This document shows positions 1-11,072 of a stretch of DNA of 64,000 nt, piece by piece. The first letter of the stretch is position 1, and the number at the start of each line of letters is the position of its first letter. Source of the stretch: JAGWAJ01 sp026707615 (GTDB lineage Bacteria; Acidobacteriota; Vicinamibacteria; Vicinamibacterales; UBA8438); the NCBI GenBank assembly GCA_965207595.1, contig CBDBMW010000012.1, positions 2,232,001 to 2,296,000 of the forward strand, written 5' to 3'. Position numbers and translations under genes: made by a program. The notes below the pieces were generated by a model. The model was not told the DNA's origin and made no database searches. It saw nothing but the letters and a program-made list of their open reading frames with translations.

Positions 1-1
1 C

Positions 2-481
2 GACGGGGCGTCCCGGGTGGTGTCGGGCATCGAGTCCGGCAACCGGCTGCCGACCACGCCCCGGTTCCAGTCCGCCGCGGCGGCCACCTGGCGCTGGCTG
101 GCGGGCGGCGACTGGGTCGGCTACCTCAGCGGGACGTTCCAGCACGTCGGCTCGCGCTTCACGCAGGTCGGCGACCAGGCCGAGGGCTTCGGCACCGTCG
201 ACCTCACGGCGCTCACCCCGGCGCTCAGGCCCGGGACCTTCATCGGCGGCCCGCTGACCCGGACCGTCTTCGCCTTCAATCCCGAGCTTCCCGCCTACAA
301 CATCCTCAACCTGCGGGTCGGAATCCTCGACGGCCGCTGGGACGTCGCCTTCTTCGTCGACAACGTGACCGACGAGCGGGCGCTGCTGGCCCTCGACCAG
401 GAGCGGGGCACGCTGGCCCGCGTCGGGTACCTCACCAACCCGCCGCGGAGCTACGGCGTCAGCACCCGGATCGACTTCTGA
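2..481 (+). CDS. TonB-dependent receptor, C-terminal end (partial)
   Basis: Only the last ~159 residues are present; the reading frame is open to the left edge, so the gene starts outside the window. The fragment has alternating aromatic/polar beta-strand character and a short segment (YNILNLRVGILDGRW...FFVDNVTDERA) typical of the last strands of TonB-dependent outer-membrane barrels. It ends in a C-terminal Phe (TRIDF), the usual BAM recognition residue. Substrate unknown, since the plug domain is missing. It is separated by 18 bp from yebC but is probably a different transcription unit, because a GATAAT box (488-493) sits between them. Confidence 0.75.
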   Translation, partial: DGASRVVSGIESGNRLPTTPRFQSAAAATWRWLAGGDWVGYLSGTFQHVGSRFTQVGDQAEGFGTVDLTALTPALRPGTFIGGPLTRTVFAFNPELPAYNILNLRVGILDGRWDVAFFVDNVTDERALLALDQERGTLARVGYLTNPPRSYGVSTRIDF

Positions 482-499
482 TTTTGCGATAATGCAGGC

Positions 500-1249
500 A
501 TGTCAGGTCATTCCAAGTGGGCGTCGATCAAGCACAAGAAAGGGGTCGCCGACGCCCGCCGCGGCAAGCTCTTCACGCGCATCATCAAGGAGCTGACCGT
601 GGCCGCGCGCGACGGTGGCGGCGACCCGACCATGAACCCCCGCCTCAGGACCGTCATCGCCGAAGCCAAGGCGGCCAACATGCCGGCCGAGAACATCAAG
701 CGCGCCATCCGCCGGGGGACCGGCGAGGAGCCGGGCGTCTCCTACGAGGAGGTGACGTACGAGGCCTACGGGCCCGGCGGCGCCGCCCTGCTCATCCAGT
801 GCCTGACCGACAACACCAACCGCGCCGTCGGTGAGATCCGCCATCTCCTCTCCAAGCACAACGGCAATCTCGGCACGACGAACTCCGTGGCCTGGATGTT
901 CGAGAAGCACGGCCACATCGTCGTCGAGCAGGGGACGGTGGACGAGGAGACGCTCATGACCTCGGCGATCGACGCCGGGGCCGACGACTTCCGCGAGGAC
1001 GGCGACACGTGGGAGATCGTCTCCAGCCCCGAAGCCTTCGAGGCGGTGCGCGAGGCGGTCACGGCGGCCGGCGCCACGCCGATTTCGGCCCAGGTCGCGA
1101 TGCTGCCGCAGAACTTGGTGAAGCTCGAGGGCAAGACGGCCCAGCAGATGATCAAGTTGATGGAAGTGCTGGAGGACCAGGACGACATCCAGCACGTCTG
1201 GTCGAACTTCGACATCGAAGCGAAGGAGATCGAGGCCTCGCTGGCGTGA
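500..1249 (+). CDS. yebC: YebC/TACO1 family protein
   Basis: 249 residues, full length for the family. It begins with the hallmark MSGHSKWASIKHKKG and has the three-domain YebC layout, with DNNRA-like (here TDNTNRAVGEIR) and NLGTTNSVAWMF motifs. Family members act as translation factors that relieve ribosome stalling (notably at proline runs) and were earlier described as DNA-binding regulators. Here the gene precedes ruvCAB, the classical neighbourhood, and its stop overlaps the ruvC GTG start by 3 bases. ATG 500 is the first start and lies just after a GATAAT -10-like element (488-493). Noteworthy because pal in this window carries a 19-proline run. Confidence 0.95.
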   Translation: MSGHSKWASIKHKKGVADARRGKLFTRIIKELTVAARDGGGDPTMNPRLRTVIAEAKAANMPAENIKRAIRRGTGEEPGVSYEEVTYEAYGPGGAALLIQCLTDNTNRAVGEIRHLLSKHNGNLGTTNSVAWMFEKHGHIVVEQGTVDEETLMTSAIDAGADDFREDGDTWEIVSSPEAFEAVREAVTAAGATPISAQVAMLPQNLVKLEGKTAQQMIKLMEVLEDQDDIQHVWSNFDIEAKEIEASLA

Positions 1250-1860
1250 GAATCCTCGGGGTCGACCCGGGATCGAGCCGGACCGGGTACGGCTGCATCG
1301 AGACGGACGGCAGCCGCCACCGGGTGGTGACGTGCGGGGTGCTCGCTCCCGCGGCGCGAGCCGCCTTTCCGGAGAAGCTGCTGGCCATCCGCGACGGGCT
1401 GGCGTCGCTGATCGCCCGGCACCGCCCGGCCGCCGTGGCCGTCGAGGATCTCTTCTACGCGCGGAACGCCCGCAGCGCGCTCAAGCTCGGTCACGTGCGG
1501 GGCGTCGTCCTGCTCGCGGCCTCGGAGGCCGGACTCCCGGTCAGCGAGTTCGCGCCCGCGGAGGTGAAGCGCGCCGTGGTGGGCTACGGACGGGCCGACA
1601 AGCCGCAGGTGCGGCAGATGGTCATGCTGCTGCTCGGGCTGTCCGAGCCGCCGTCGCCGCTCGACGTGTCCGACGCCCTGGCCGTGGCCGTTTGCCACGC
1701 GCACGTGGCGGGATCCGCGGCCGTGCGCCAGGCCGCCGCGGCGGCCGAGAAGGAGCGCCGCGCGGGCGCCGGCACCGCGGCAGGGACGGGCCGCGCCGTG
1801 AAGGGCGCGGGCGGCGAAGCTCGGAGCTGGCGCCGGTACCGGCCCGGGCCGCCCTCATGA
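1246..1860 (+). CDS. ruvC: Crossover junction endodeoxyribonuclease RuvC
   Basis: 204 residues starting at a GTG that overlaps the yebC stop (GTGA). The N-terminus reads VRILGVDPGSSRTGYG, containing the first catalytic Asp. The second acidic residue is in VEDLFYARN and the C-terminal acidic pair in LDVSDALAVAVCHAH. It resolves Holliday junctions with RuvAB in recombination repair. About 40 C-terminal residues beyond the nuclease fold are Ala/Arg/Gly-rich and probably disordered. The end overlaps the ruvA start by 4 bases, indicating translational coupling. Confidence 0.95.
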   Translation: MRILGVDPGSSRTGYGCIETDGSRHRVVTCGVLAPAARAAFPEKLLAIRDGLASLIARHRPAAVAVEDLFYARNARSALKLGHVRGVVLLAASEAGLPVSEFAPAEVKRAVVGYGRADKPQVRQMVMLLLGLSEPPSPLDVSDALAVAVCHAHVAGSAAVRQAAAAAEKERRAGAGTAAGTGRAVKGAGGEARSWRRYRPGPPS

Positions 1861-2447
1861 TCGCCCACCTCCGCGGCCGCCTCGCCGAGAAGGAGCCCGG
1901 CCGCCTGATCCTCGACGTGGGCGGGGTGGGGTACGAGGTCCACGTCCCGCTGCCGACCTTCTCCGAGGTCGGCGAGCCCGGCGCCAACGTCTCCCTGCGC
2001 ATCCACACGCACGTGCGCGAGGACACGCTGTCGCTCTTCGGCTTCGCCTCGCGGCTCGAGCTCGAACTCTTCGAGCGGCTCATCGGCGTGAACGGCGTCG
2101 GTCCGAAGCTGGCCCTGGCGGTGCTGTCCGGCATCGAGCCGCGCGACCTGGTGCAGGCGGTTCAGAGCGGGGAGCACGCCCGGCTGAACGCGGTCCCGGG
2201 CGTGGGCCGCAAGACGGCGGAGCGGATCGGCCTGGAGCTCAAGGACAAGCTGCCCGCCGCGGCGGACGGTGCGGGCCCGTCCCGGGCGGGGCCGGACGGC
2301 GACCTCCGCGGCGACGTGCTGTCGGCGCTCGTCAACCTCGGCTACCAGCGCCCGGTTGCCGAGCGCGCCGCCGAGGCGGCCCTGCGGGGCGACCACGGCG
2401 GCTTCGAGCCGACCCTGCGGGCCGCCCTCCGCGAGCTGGCCCGCTGA
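1857..2447 (+). CDS. ruvA: Holliday junction branch migration protein RuvA
   Basis: 196 residues. ATG chosen because MIAHLRGRLAEKEPG matches the family start and overlaps the ruvC stop (ATGA). The two helix-hairpin-helix motifs are visible: LIGVNGVGPKLALAVL and LNAVPGVGRKTAERIG. After an Ala/Gly-rich linker the C-terminal domain III (ALVNLGYQRPVAERAAEAA) that contacts RuvB is present. RuvA tetramers bind the four-way junction and load RuvB. It is second in the ruvCAB set and is followed after 35 bp by ruvB. Confidence 0.96.
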   Translation: MIAHLRGRLAEKEPGRLILDVGGVGYEVHVPLPTFSEVGEPGANVSLRIHTHVREDTLSLFGFASRLELELFERLIGVNGVGPKLALAVLSGIEPRDLVQAVQSGEHARLNAVPGVGRKTAERIGLELKDKLPAAADGAGPSRAGPDGDLRGDVLSALVNLGYQRPVAERAAEAALRGDHGGFEPTLRAALRELAR

Positions 2448-2482
2448 TCGATGGGCGTAGAATGTGCGCGCAGCGTTGAACG

Positions 2483-3502
2483 ATGGGCAGCGAACGCATC
2501 CTGAGCACCGTGCAGGGGGACGAGGACGCCCGCTACGAGGAGGGCCTTCGCCCGCGCACCCTCGACGCGTACGTCGGGCAGGACCGCGTGCGCGAGAACC
2601 TCCAGGTGTCCGTCACCGCCGCCCGGCAACGGGGCGAGGCGCTCGACCACGTGCTGCTGCACGGCCCGCCGGGTCTCGGCAAGACGACGCTGGCCTACGT
2701 GATCGGGCACGAGCTCGGCGTGGCGGTGCGCGCCACGGCCGGGCCGGTGATCGAGAAGGCGGGAGACCTGGCCGCGCTCCTGACCCACCTGGGTGCGCGC
2801 GAGGTGCTCTTCATCGACGAGATCCATCGCCTGAGCCCGGCCGTCGAGGAGATCCTCTATCCCGCGATGGAGGACTACGAGCTCGACATCCTGATCGGCC
2901 AGGGTCCGGGCGCGCGCTCGGTCAAGGTGCCGGTGGAGCGCTTCACCCTCGTGGGCGCGACCACCCGCACCGGTCTCCTCACCTCCCCCCTCCGCGCGCG
3001 CTTCGGGATCGCGCATCGGCTGGACTTCTACACCGAGGCCGACCTCGTCCGGATCGTCGGGCGGTCGGCGCGCATTCTGGGGGTGCGGATCGACGACGCG
3101 GCCACGGCCGAGATCGCCCGGCGCTCCCGCGGGACGCCGCGGGTCGCCAACCGGCTGCTGCGCCGCGTGCGCGACTACGCCGAGGTACGGGCCGACGGAG
3201 TGGTGACCGACGACGTGGCGCGCCGGGCCCTGGACCTCCTCGACGTCGATGCGCGCGGCTTCGACGAGGCCGACCGCCGTCTGCTGCGGACCATCATCGA
3301 GAAGTTCGGGGGCGGCCCCGTCGGGCTGGGCACCATCGCGGCGGCCATCAGCGAGGAGAAGGACGCGATAGAGGACATCTACGAGCCCTTCCTGATGCAG
3401 ATCGGGTTCCTGGACCGGACGCCGCGCGGCCGGGTGGCGACGGCGCGGGCGTACGACTTCTTCGGGCTGCCGGCGCCGGGCACGACGCCGCGCCTGCTCT
3501 AG
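2483..3502 (+). CDS. ruvB: Holliday junction branch migration helicase RuvB
   Basis: 339 residues, normal family length. AAA+ motor: Walker A GPPGLGKTT near residue 57, Walker B LFIDEIHRL, sensor/arginine region GATTRTGLLTSPLRARFG, and a C-terminal winged helix (ERVATARAY-like GRVATARAYDFFG). It pumps DNA through RuvA-bound junctions with ATP. A TAGAAT box at 2458-2463 suggests it may have its own promoter as well as ruvCA read-through. fabH follows after 13 bp. Confidence 0.97.
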   Translation: MGSERILSTVQGDEDARYEEGLRPRTLDAYVGQDRVRENLQVSVTAARQRGEALDHVLLHGPPGLGKTTLAYVIGHELGVAVRATAGPVIEKAGDLAALLTHLGAREVLFIDEIHRLSPAVEEILYPAMEDYELDILIGQGPGARSVKVPVERFTLVGATTRTGLLTSPLRARFGIAHRLDFYTEADLVRIVGRSARILGVRIDDAATAEIARRSRGTPRVANRLLRRVRDYAEVRADGVVTDDVARRALDLLDVDARGFDEADRRLLRTIIEKFGGGPVGLGTIAAAISEEKDAIEDIYEPFLMQIGFLDRTPRGRVATARAYDFFGLPAPGTTPRLL

Positions 3503-3515
3503 GGGACGGAAGAGC

Positions 3516-4547
3516 GTGGCGACACGAAACGGCGGTCGGCTCGCGGGCGGGCGGACGGCGCGGCGGGTGAAGGTTGCGTCGCTCGCCACCTACGTTCCGC
3601 CGCGGGTGCTCACCAATGCCGATCTCGAGGTCCTGGTCGAGACGACGGACGAGTGGATCCTCAAGCGCACCGGCATCCGCGAGCGCCACGTCGTCGACGA
3701 GGGCGTGGCGTCCTCCGACCTCGGAGCGGAAGCGGCGCGCGAGGCCATCGCGGCGGCGGGGCTGACGCCGGCCGACATCGGCTTCATCGTCGTCGCCACG
3801 ACGACGCCGGACATGTTCTTCCCGAGCACGGCCTGCCTTCTGCAGACCAAGATCGACGCCCGGAACGCCTGGGGGTTCGACCTCGGCGCCGCCTGCTCGG
3901 GCTTCACCTACGCGCTCACCACCGGCGCGCAGATGGTGGCGGGCGGCGCCCACGACTACGCGCTCGTCGTCGGCGCCGACGTGATGTCGTCGATCATCGA
4001 CTACCAGGACCGGGCGACCTGCGTTCTCTTCGGCGACGGCGCGGGGGCGGCGGTGGTGGCCCCGGCCACCGAGGACGGGCTGTGCCTGCTCGATTTCGCG
4101 CACGAGATCGACGGCAGCGGCGGGCCGGCGCTCTGCATGCCGGCAGGGGGCAGCCTGCGTCCGGCGAGTCACGAGACCATCGACCAGCGCCTGCACTACG
4201 TGCATCAGGACGGGCCGGCGGTGTTCAAGTTCGCGGTGCGCAAGATGGTCGAGATCTGCCGCCGGGTGCTGGACGCGAACGGGATCGGGCCGGACGACAT
4301 CGACCTCTTCGTCTGCCACCAGGCCAACCGCCGCATCATCCTGAGCGCGGCGGAGCACCTCGGGGTCGATCGCGACCGGATCGTCATCAACATCGACCGC
4401 TACGGCAACACGACCGCCGCGACCATTCCGCTCGCCCTGGCCGACGCCCGAGCCGACGGCCGCCTGAAGAAGGGCATGCGCGTGCTGCTGAGCTCCGTGG
4501 GGGCCGGCTTCACGGTGGGCGCGGTGCTGCTGCGGTGGGCCTGTTGA
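3516..4547 (+). CDS. fabH: Beta-ketoacyl-ACP synthase III (FabH)
   Basis: 343 residues from a GTG start. The thiolase-fold catalytic triad is intact: Cys127 (GAACSGFTY), His268 (VCHQANRR) and Asn298 (DRYGNTTAA). The enzyme condenses acetyl-CoA (or another short acyl-CoA) with malonyl-ACP to start fatty acid synthesis. The first ~20 residues (Arg/Gly-rich) extend beyond the usual start near VKVASLATYVPP, so the true start could be slightly downstream. It overlaps queA at its 3' end and lies apart from other fab genes. Confidence 0.95.
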   Translation: MATRNGGRLAGGRTARRVKVASLATYVPPRVLTNADLEVLVETTDEWILKRTGIRERHVVDEGVASSDLGAEAAREAIAAAGLTPADIGFIVVATTTPDMFFPSTACLLQTKIDARNAWGFDLGAACSGFTYALTTGAQMVAGGAHDYALVVGADVMSSIIDYQDRATCVLFGDGAGAAVVAPATEDGLCLLDFAHEIDGSGGPALCMPAGGSLRPASHETIDQRLHYVHQDGPAVFKFAVRKMVEICRRVLDANGIGPDDIDLFVCHQANRRIILSAAEHLGVDRDRIVINIDRYGNTTAATIPLALADARADGRLKKGMRVLLSSVGAGFTVGAVLLRWAC

Positions 4548-5653
4548 CGGCGGACGACCTGCGGCTCTCCGACTTCGACTACGACCTCCCCGCCGACCGC
4601 ATCGCCCGGGAGCCGGTGGCGGAGCGCGACTCGGCGCGCCTGCTCTGCCTCGACCCGCAGAACGGCGCCTGCCGCCATGGTCACGTCCGGGACCTGCCCG
4701 AGCTGCTGGCCGCGGGCGACCTCGTGGTGGCGAACGACACCCGCGTCTTCCCGGCGCGGCTCCGCGGCCGCCGGGAGCCGAGCGGCGGCGCGGTCGAGTG
4801 CCTGCTGCTCGCGCGCCTCGACGAAGAGCGCTGGGATGCGCTCGTGCATCCGGGCCGGAAGCTCCGCCCGGGCACCGCGGCCCGCTTCGACGGGGGAGGC
4901 CGCCGCCTGCGCCTGGAGGTGCTGGAGCGGCACTTTCACGGGCGCCGGACGATCCGCCTGACCACCCCCGAGGGTGAGGACGTCGACGGTGCGATCGACG
5001 CGATCGGCGAGGTCCCGATTCCCCCCTACCTCAAGCGCCCCGTCCACGGCGGCGACGGGGAGCGCTACCAGACGGTCTTCGCGTCGGCCCGCGGGTCGGT
5101 CGCCGCGCCCACGGCAGGGCTGCACTTCACGCCGCGGCTGATCGAGCGCCTCCGGGAGCGCGGGATGGAGTGGCGTCCGATCACGCTGCACGTCGGCTAC
5201 GGCACGTTCGAGCCGGTGCGCACGGAGTCGGTCGCCGAGCACCGGCTGGCCGCGGAGCGCTTCGCCATTCCGGAGCGGACCGCCGCCGCCGTCAACCGCG
5301 CGCGCGCCGAAGGGCGCCGCGTCGTCGCCGTCGGCACCACGACCACCCGGGCCCTCGAGGCCGCGGCCCGCGCGGGCGGCGGGAAGGTCCGGTCCGGCGC
5401 CGGGTCCACCGACCTCTACATCTACCCCGGGTTCCGCTTCGAGGTCGTGAGCGCCCTGCTCACCAACTTCCACCTGCCGCGCTCGTCGCTGCTGCTGCTC
5501 GTCTGCGCCTTCGCCGGCCGGGATCCGATCCTGGCCGCCTATCGGGAGGCGGTCGCCCGCGGCTACCGGTTCTACAGCTACGGCGACGCGATGCTGATCC
5601 TGCCGGGCGGCTCGCCCGCCGCGGGTGATCCCCCGCCGCGATCCCTGTCATAA
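4535..5653 (+). CDS. queA: S-adenosylmethionine:tRNA ribosyltransferase-isomerase (QueA)
   Basis: About 372 residues. It transfers the ribosyl moiety of SAM to preQ1-modified tRNA to give epoxyqueuosine. Recognised from LRLSDFDYDLPADRIAREP, GDLVVANDTRVFPARL, PPYLKR, TAGLHFT and the C-terminal TNFHLPRSSLLLLVCAF. The start is uncertain: GTG 4535 and TTG 4544 (overlapping the fabH stop as TTGA) are both in frame, and the family normally begins just before RLSDFDY. queE and queC lie near 17.5-18.9 kb, so queuosine synthesis is represented twice in the window. Confidence 0.95.
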   Translation: MGLLTADDLRLSDFDYDLPADRIAREPVAERDSARLLCLDPQNGACRHGHVRDLPELLAAGDLVVANDTRVFPARLRGRREPSGGAVECLLLARLDEERWDALVHPGRKLRPGTAARFDGGGRRLRLEVLERHFHGRRTIRLTTPEGEDVDGAIDAIGEVPIPPYLKRPVHGGDGERYQTVFASARGSVAAPTAGLHFTPRLIERLRERGMEWRPITLHVGYGTFEPVRTESVAEHRLAAERFAIPERTAAAVNRARAEGRRVVAVGTTTTRALEAAARAGGGKVRSGAGSTDLYIYPGFRFEVVSALLTNFHLPRSSLLLLVCAFAGRDPILAAYREAVARGYRFYSYGDAMLILPGGSPAAGDPPPRSLS

Positions 5654-5665
5654 TTGATCGTTCGT

Positions 5666-5742
5666 GCCGGCGTAGCTCAGTTGGTCAGAGCGAGCGGCTC
5701 ATATCCGCTAGGTCCGGGGTTCAAGTCCCTGCGCCGGCACCA
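5666..5742 (+). tRNA. tRNA with CAU anticodon (elongator Met, or Ile2 precursor)
   Basis: Cloverleaf folded by eye: acceptor GCCGGCG/CGCCGGC, D-arm GCTC/GAGC, anticodon stem AGCGG/CCGCT with loop CTCATAT (anticodon CAT), T-arm CGGGG/CCCTG with TTCAAGT, discriminator A and an encoded CCA. The paired G1-C72 and the non-GGG anticodon stem argue against initiator tRNA. Whether it is elongator Met or the CAU-anticodon Ile2 that TilS converts to lysidine cannot be decided by eye. The gene immediately precedes tilS, 72 bp away. Confidence 0.93.
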
Positions 5743-5814
5743 CTGTTCCGTCCGATCCGCGGCCGCGGCACCACCGGCTGCGGCGGCGGCCGCCCCGGAC
5801 CCGGGACGATCACG

Positions 5815-7256
5815 GTGATCGGTGCTCACGCCGGCGGCCGGCGGCCGCTCGTCGCGCGCGTCCTGCGGGCCATCGAGCGGGGCGGGCTGATTCCGCGGGG
5901 CGGCCGTGTGCTGGCGGCCCTGTCGGGAGGCCCGGACTCGGTAGCGCTGAGCGCGCTCCTGGCCGACGGCGCCGCCGCCGGCGGCTTCGCCCTGGCGGGG
6001 CTCCTCCATGTCAACCACCAGCTCCGGGGGAGCGCCGCGGAGGCCGACGAGGGCTTCTGTAGGAGCCTGGCGGCGGCGCTCGATGTCCCGATCCGCGTCG
6101 AGCGGGTCGACGTCGCGGGTCTGGCCCGCGCCGACGGCCTGTCGATCGAGCACGCCGGGCACCGCGCCCGGTACGCGATCTTCGAGCGGGTCGCGGGCGA
6201 GGAGCGGGCGGACCGGGTGGCGACGGGCCACACGCAGGACGATCTGGCGGAGACGGTGCTGCTGCGGCTCATCCGCGGCGCGGGCCCGGGCGGCCTCGCC
6301 GGCATTCGGCCGCGCGCGGGGCGCATCGTGCGTCCGCTGCTGGGGGTGACTCGGCGGGAGCTTCGCGAGCACCTGGCGGCTCGCGGCCTGGCGTACCGGG
6401 AGGACGAGTCGAACCGCGACCTGCGGGTGGTCCGCAACCGGGTGCGCCACCGGCTGCTGCCGTTGCTGCAGCGGGAGTTCTCGCCCTCCATCGTCGCGGG
6501 GCTCGCACGGGAAGCGGCGATCGCGCGGGCCGACGCCGACTGGATCGACGACGTCGCGAACCAGCGCGCCGCTTCCGTCGTCACGTACAAGGAGGGGGCG
6601 GTTGCCGTCGACGTCGCCGCGATCCGTGCGCAGCCGCGCGCGGTGGCGCGCCGCATCGCGAGAGCGGCGCTCGAACGAGCCTCCGGGCGAGGCCGCGTGG
6701 GCTTCGACCACGTCGAGCGGTTGCTCGACCTGGCGGCGGGGCGGGCAGCGGAGCCGGGCGGGGCCGATTTCCCCGGCGGTCGGGCGGAGCGCCGGGGCGC
6801 GCACATCGTGCTGCGGCCTGCCGCCTCCGGCCGGGCCCCGCGGCCCGAGGCCGGCGACGGTTTCGAGTACCGGCTCGACGTGCCGGGCGAGGTGGTGGTG
6901 CCGGAGGCGGGGCTCGCGATCGCGGCCGAGCCGGCCGCGACGACGCCGGAGCCCCTGCGCGCCCGCGGTCCGCTGGTCGCCGTCGCCGCGGCGGGACTGA
7001 CCCCGCCACTGACGGTCCGGAGCTGGCGGGCGGGGGACGCCTTCCGGCCGCTGGGTCTCGGCGGGCGGAAGAAGTTGCAGGATTTCTTCGTCGATCGCAA
7101 GGTTGCGCGCGGCGCGCGGGGGACGATACCTCTCGTCGCCGATCGCAGGCGCGGTATCGTCTGGGTGGTCGGACACGCTCCGGCCGAGGACTTTCGAGTC
7201 ACGGGAGGAACCGCAGGCGTGCTAATCTTGCGATCCCGGAAATTGGGAGGACTCGG

Positions 7257-7260
<4 letters not shown>
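5815..7260 (+). CDS. tilS: tRNA(Ile)-lysidine synthase TilS
   Basis: 481 residues. An N-type PP-loop ATPase with SGGPDS at residues 37-42, followed by NHQLRG, ATGHTQDDLAET and RPLL motifs of TilS. The C-terminal TilS domain (VRSWRAGDAFRPLGLGGRKKLQDFFVDRKV) is present. It ligates lysine to C34 of tRNA-Ile2(CAU) so that it reads AUA. It follows a CAU tRNA directly and overlaps ftsH by 4 bases (GTGA). The GTG at 5815 is the upstream-most reasonable start; conserved sequence begins about residue 10. Confidence 0.95.
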
Positions 7261-9173
<1,913 letters not shown>

Positions 9174-9350
9174 CGCTCTCCCCGGCGCGACCGCGCGGCG
9201 CCGGGGCCGGCGGTCGCCTGCGCCGGCTGCCGTTCGCGCCGAGCACAGCATTCGCGCACTCGGGCGTCCGTCGCCCCCGCGGCGGGCACCCCGCCCCCGC
9301 CTCCCGGTCGCCGTCGCGCCGCGCACCGCGCGGCTCAGCCGCGAGAATCC

Positions 9351-10223
9351 ATGCTCGTTCCACGCCGACGCTATACCCTCTCGCTGCCGGACGGGCGGAG
9401 CCTCGAGCTCGGAGCGCGCACGTTGCTGATGGGCATCGTCAACGTCACGCCCGACTCGTTCGCCGACGGGGGAGCCTTCCTCGATCCTTCCCGCGCCGTG
9501 GCCGCGGCGGAGGCGCTCGAGGCGGCGGGAGCCGACCTGATCGACGTCGGCGGCGAGTCGACTCGCCCGGGCGCCGAGGCCCTGCCCGCGGACGTGGAGT
9601 GCGCGCGCGTCCTCCCCGTGCTGGACGCCCTCGCCGGGCGCGTCCGCGTTCCCGTCTCGATCGACACCTACAAGGCCGAGGTGGCGCGGCGGGCGCTCGA
9701 TGCGGGGGCGTCGATGGTGAACGACGTCTCCGCGCTACGGTATGATCCCGCCATCGCACGCGTGGCCGCACGTTCCGGCGCGCCGCTCGTGCTGATGCAC
9801 AGTCGCGGGCGCTCACGCGCGATGTACCGCGAGGCGCGGTACGCGAACGTCGCGGCGGAGGTGACCCGCGAGCTCGCCTCCGCGGTGCGGGCGGCGACCG
9901 CGGCCGGGGTCGCCCGCACGCAGATCGTCGTCGATCCCGGACTGGGCTTCGCGAAGCGGGCGGAGCAGACCCTGGAGCTCCTGGGGCGCCTGCCGGCGCT
10001 CGGCGCACTGGACCGTCCGGTGCTCGTGGGGCCGTCCCGGAAATCGTTCCTCAGCGTCGCGCTCGGCGAGCGGCCGCCGTCCGAGCGGGAGTGGGGAACG
10101 GCGTCCGCCGTCGCGGCCGCCGTCCTCCTCGGCGCGCACATCGTGCGGGTGCACGCGGTCGCGCCGCACGTCGACGTCGTGCGGGTCGCCGATTCCATTC
10201 GCGCGCAGGCCGCGTTGCAGTGA
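9351..10223 (+). CDS. folP: Dihydropteroate synthase
   Basis: 290 residues. TIM-barrel DHPS with MGIVNVTPDSFADGG (pterin-site loop 1), DVGGESTRPGAE, VSIDTYKA, MVNDVSALRYD, LVLMHSRG, DPGLGFAKRAEQ and GPSRKSF. It condenses pABA with dihydropterin pyrophosphate in folate synthesis. It sits between ftsH and cdaA, the common order of this module. The final residues and stop lie in a perfect 24-bp tandem duplication (10202-10249) that also reaches up to the cdaA start. Confidence 0.96.
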   Translation: MLVPRRRYTLSLPDGRSLELGARTLLMGIVNVTPDSFADGGAFLDPSRAVAAAEALEAAGADLIDVGGESTRPGAEALPADVECARVLPVLDALAGRVRVPVSIDTYKAEVARRALDAGASMVNDVSALRYDPAIARVAARSGAPLVLMHSRGRSRAMYREARYANVAAEVTRELASAVRAATAAGVARTQIVVDPGLGFAKRAEQTLELLGRLPALGALDRPVLVGPSRKSFLSVALGERPPSEREWGTASAVAAAVLLGAHIVRVHAVAPHVDVVRVADSIRAQAALQ

Positions 10224-10249
10224 ACCGCGCAGGCCGCGTTGCAGTGAAC
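10202..10249. repeat. Perfect 24-bp tandem duplication across the folP stop
   Basis: Two identical, directly adjacent 24-base units (10202-10225 and 10226-10249). The first contains the last codons and TGA of folP; the second fills the spacer just before the cdaA ATG at 10251. The second TGA is in frame but redundant. See the finding on stop-codon duplications. Confidence 0.9.
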
Positions 10250-10250
10250 G

Positions 10251-11072
10251 ATGCTCGATTCCCTGGCCGGCCTCCTCGGCGGTGTGCGGTTCGGCTGGCG
10301 CGACGTGCTCGACATCGCCGTCGTCGCGTTCCTGATCTACCAGGTGCTGCGCCTGATGCGGCAGACGCGCGCCGTGCAGATCGCCCTGGGCGGGGCCATC
10401 CTGATCGGCGTGTACTTCGGCTCGCAGGTCGCGACGCTCAGGACGGCCAACTGGATCGTCCGGGACATGCTGGGCTACATCGTGTTCGTCGCCATCGTCC
10501 TGTTCCAGTCCGACATCCGGCGGGCCCTGTCGAACCTGGGCCGCGCACGGTTCGTCCGCTACCTGTCCCGGCCAGCGACGGCGGAGGAGACGATCGACGA
10601 GGTGGTGACCGCGGCCGCCGCCCTCGCCCGGCGGCGCATCGGGGCGATCATCGTGATCGAGCGGGACATCGGCCTCCGCAACTACATCGAGAGCGGGATT
10701 CCGCTCGACTCGGCCGTCACGTACGACCTGCTCATCAGCCTGTTCCAGCCCGACGCGCCGCTCCATGACGGCGCCGTGATCCTGCAGGAGAACCGCATCG
10801 CCGCGGCGGCGTGCTTCCTTCCGCTGACGGTCAACCCCCGCCTGACGACCGAGTTCGGCACCCGGCACCGTGCCGCGATCGGCCTCACGGAGGAGTGCGA
10901 TGCGGTGGCGCTGGTCGTTTCGGAGGAAACGGGCTCGGTCTCGCTGGCCCTCGACGGGCAGCTCGAGCGCAGCCTCGACACCGAACGCCTGCGGTCCCGG
11001 CTGCTGGTCCTGATGCCGCGCGCGGAGCGGCGCCCGGCCTACCGGCGTGAGCGCCCGGAGTACGAGATGTGA
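10251..11072 (+). CDS. cdaA: Diadenylate cyclase CdaA (c-di-AMP synthase)
   Basis: 273 residues. Three N-terminal hydrophobic helices (about residues 15-30, 40-60 and 66-85) precede a DisA_N/DAC domain with the catalytic DGA motif (Asp173-Gly-Ala in PLHDGAV) and RHR (205-207 in GTRHRAA). It makes cyclic di-AMP from two ATP. The neighbours cdaR (ybbR) and glmM are the standard regulators and partner of CdaA, supporting a role linking turgor or wall synthesis to c-di-AMP. The stop overlaps the next start. Confidence 0.96.
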   Translation: MLDSLAGLLGGVRFGWRDVLDIAVVAFLIYQVLRLMRQTRAVQIALGGAILIGVYFGSQVATLRTANWIVRDMLGYIVFVAIVLFQSDIRRALSNLGRARFVRYLSRPATAEETIDEVVTAAAALARRRIGAIIVIERDIGLRNYIESGIPLDSAVTYDLLISLFQPDAPLHDGAVILQENRIAAAACFLPLTVNPRLTTEFGTRHRAAIGLTEECDAVALVVSEETGSVSLALDGQLERSLDTERLRSRLLVLMPRAERRPAYRRERPEYEM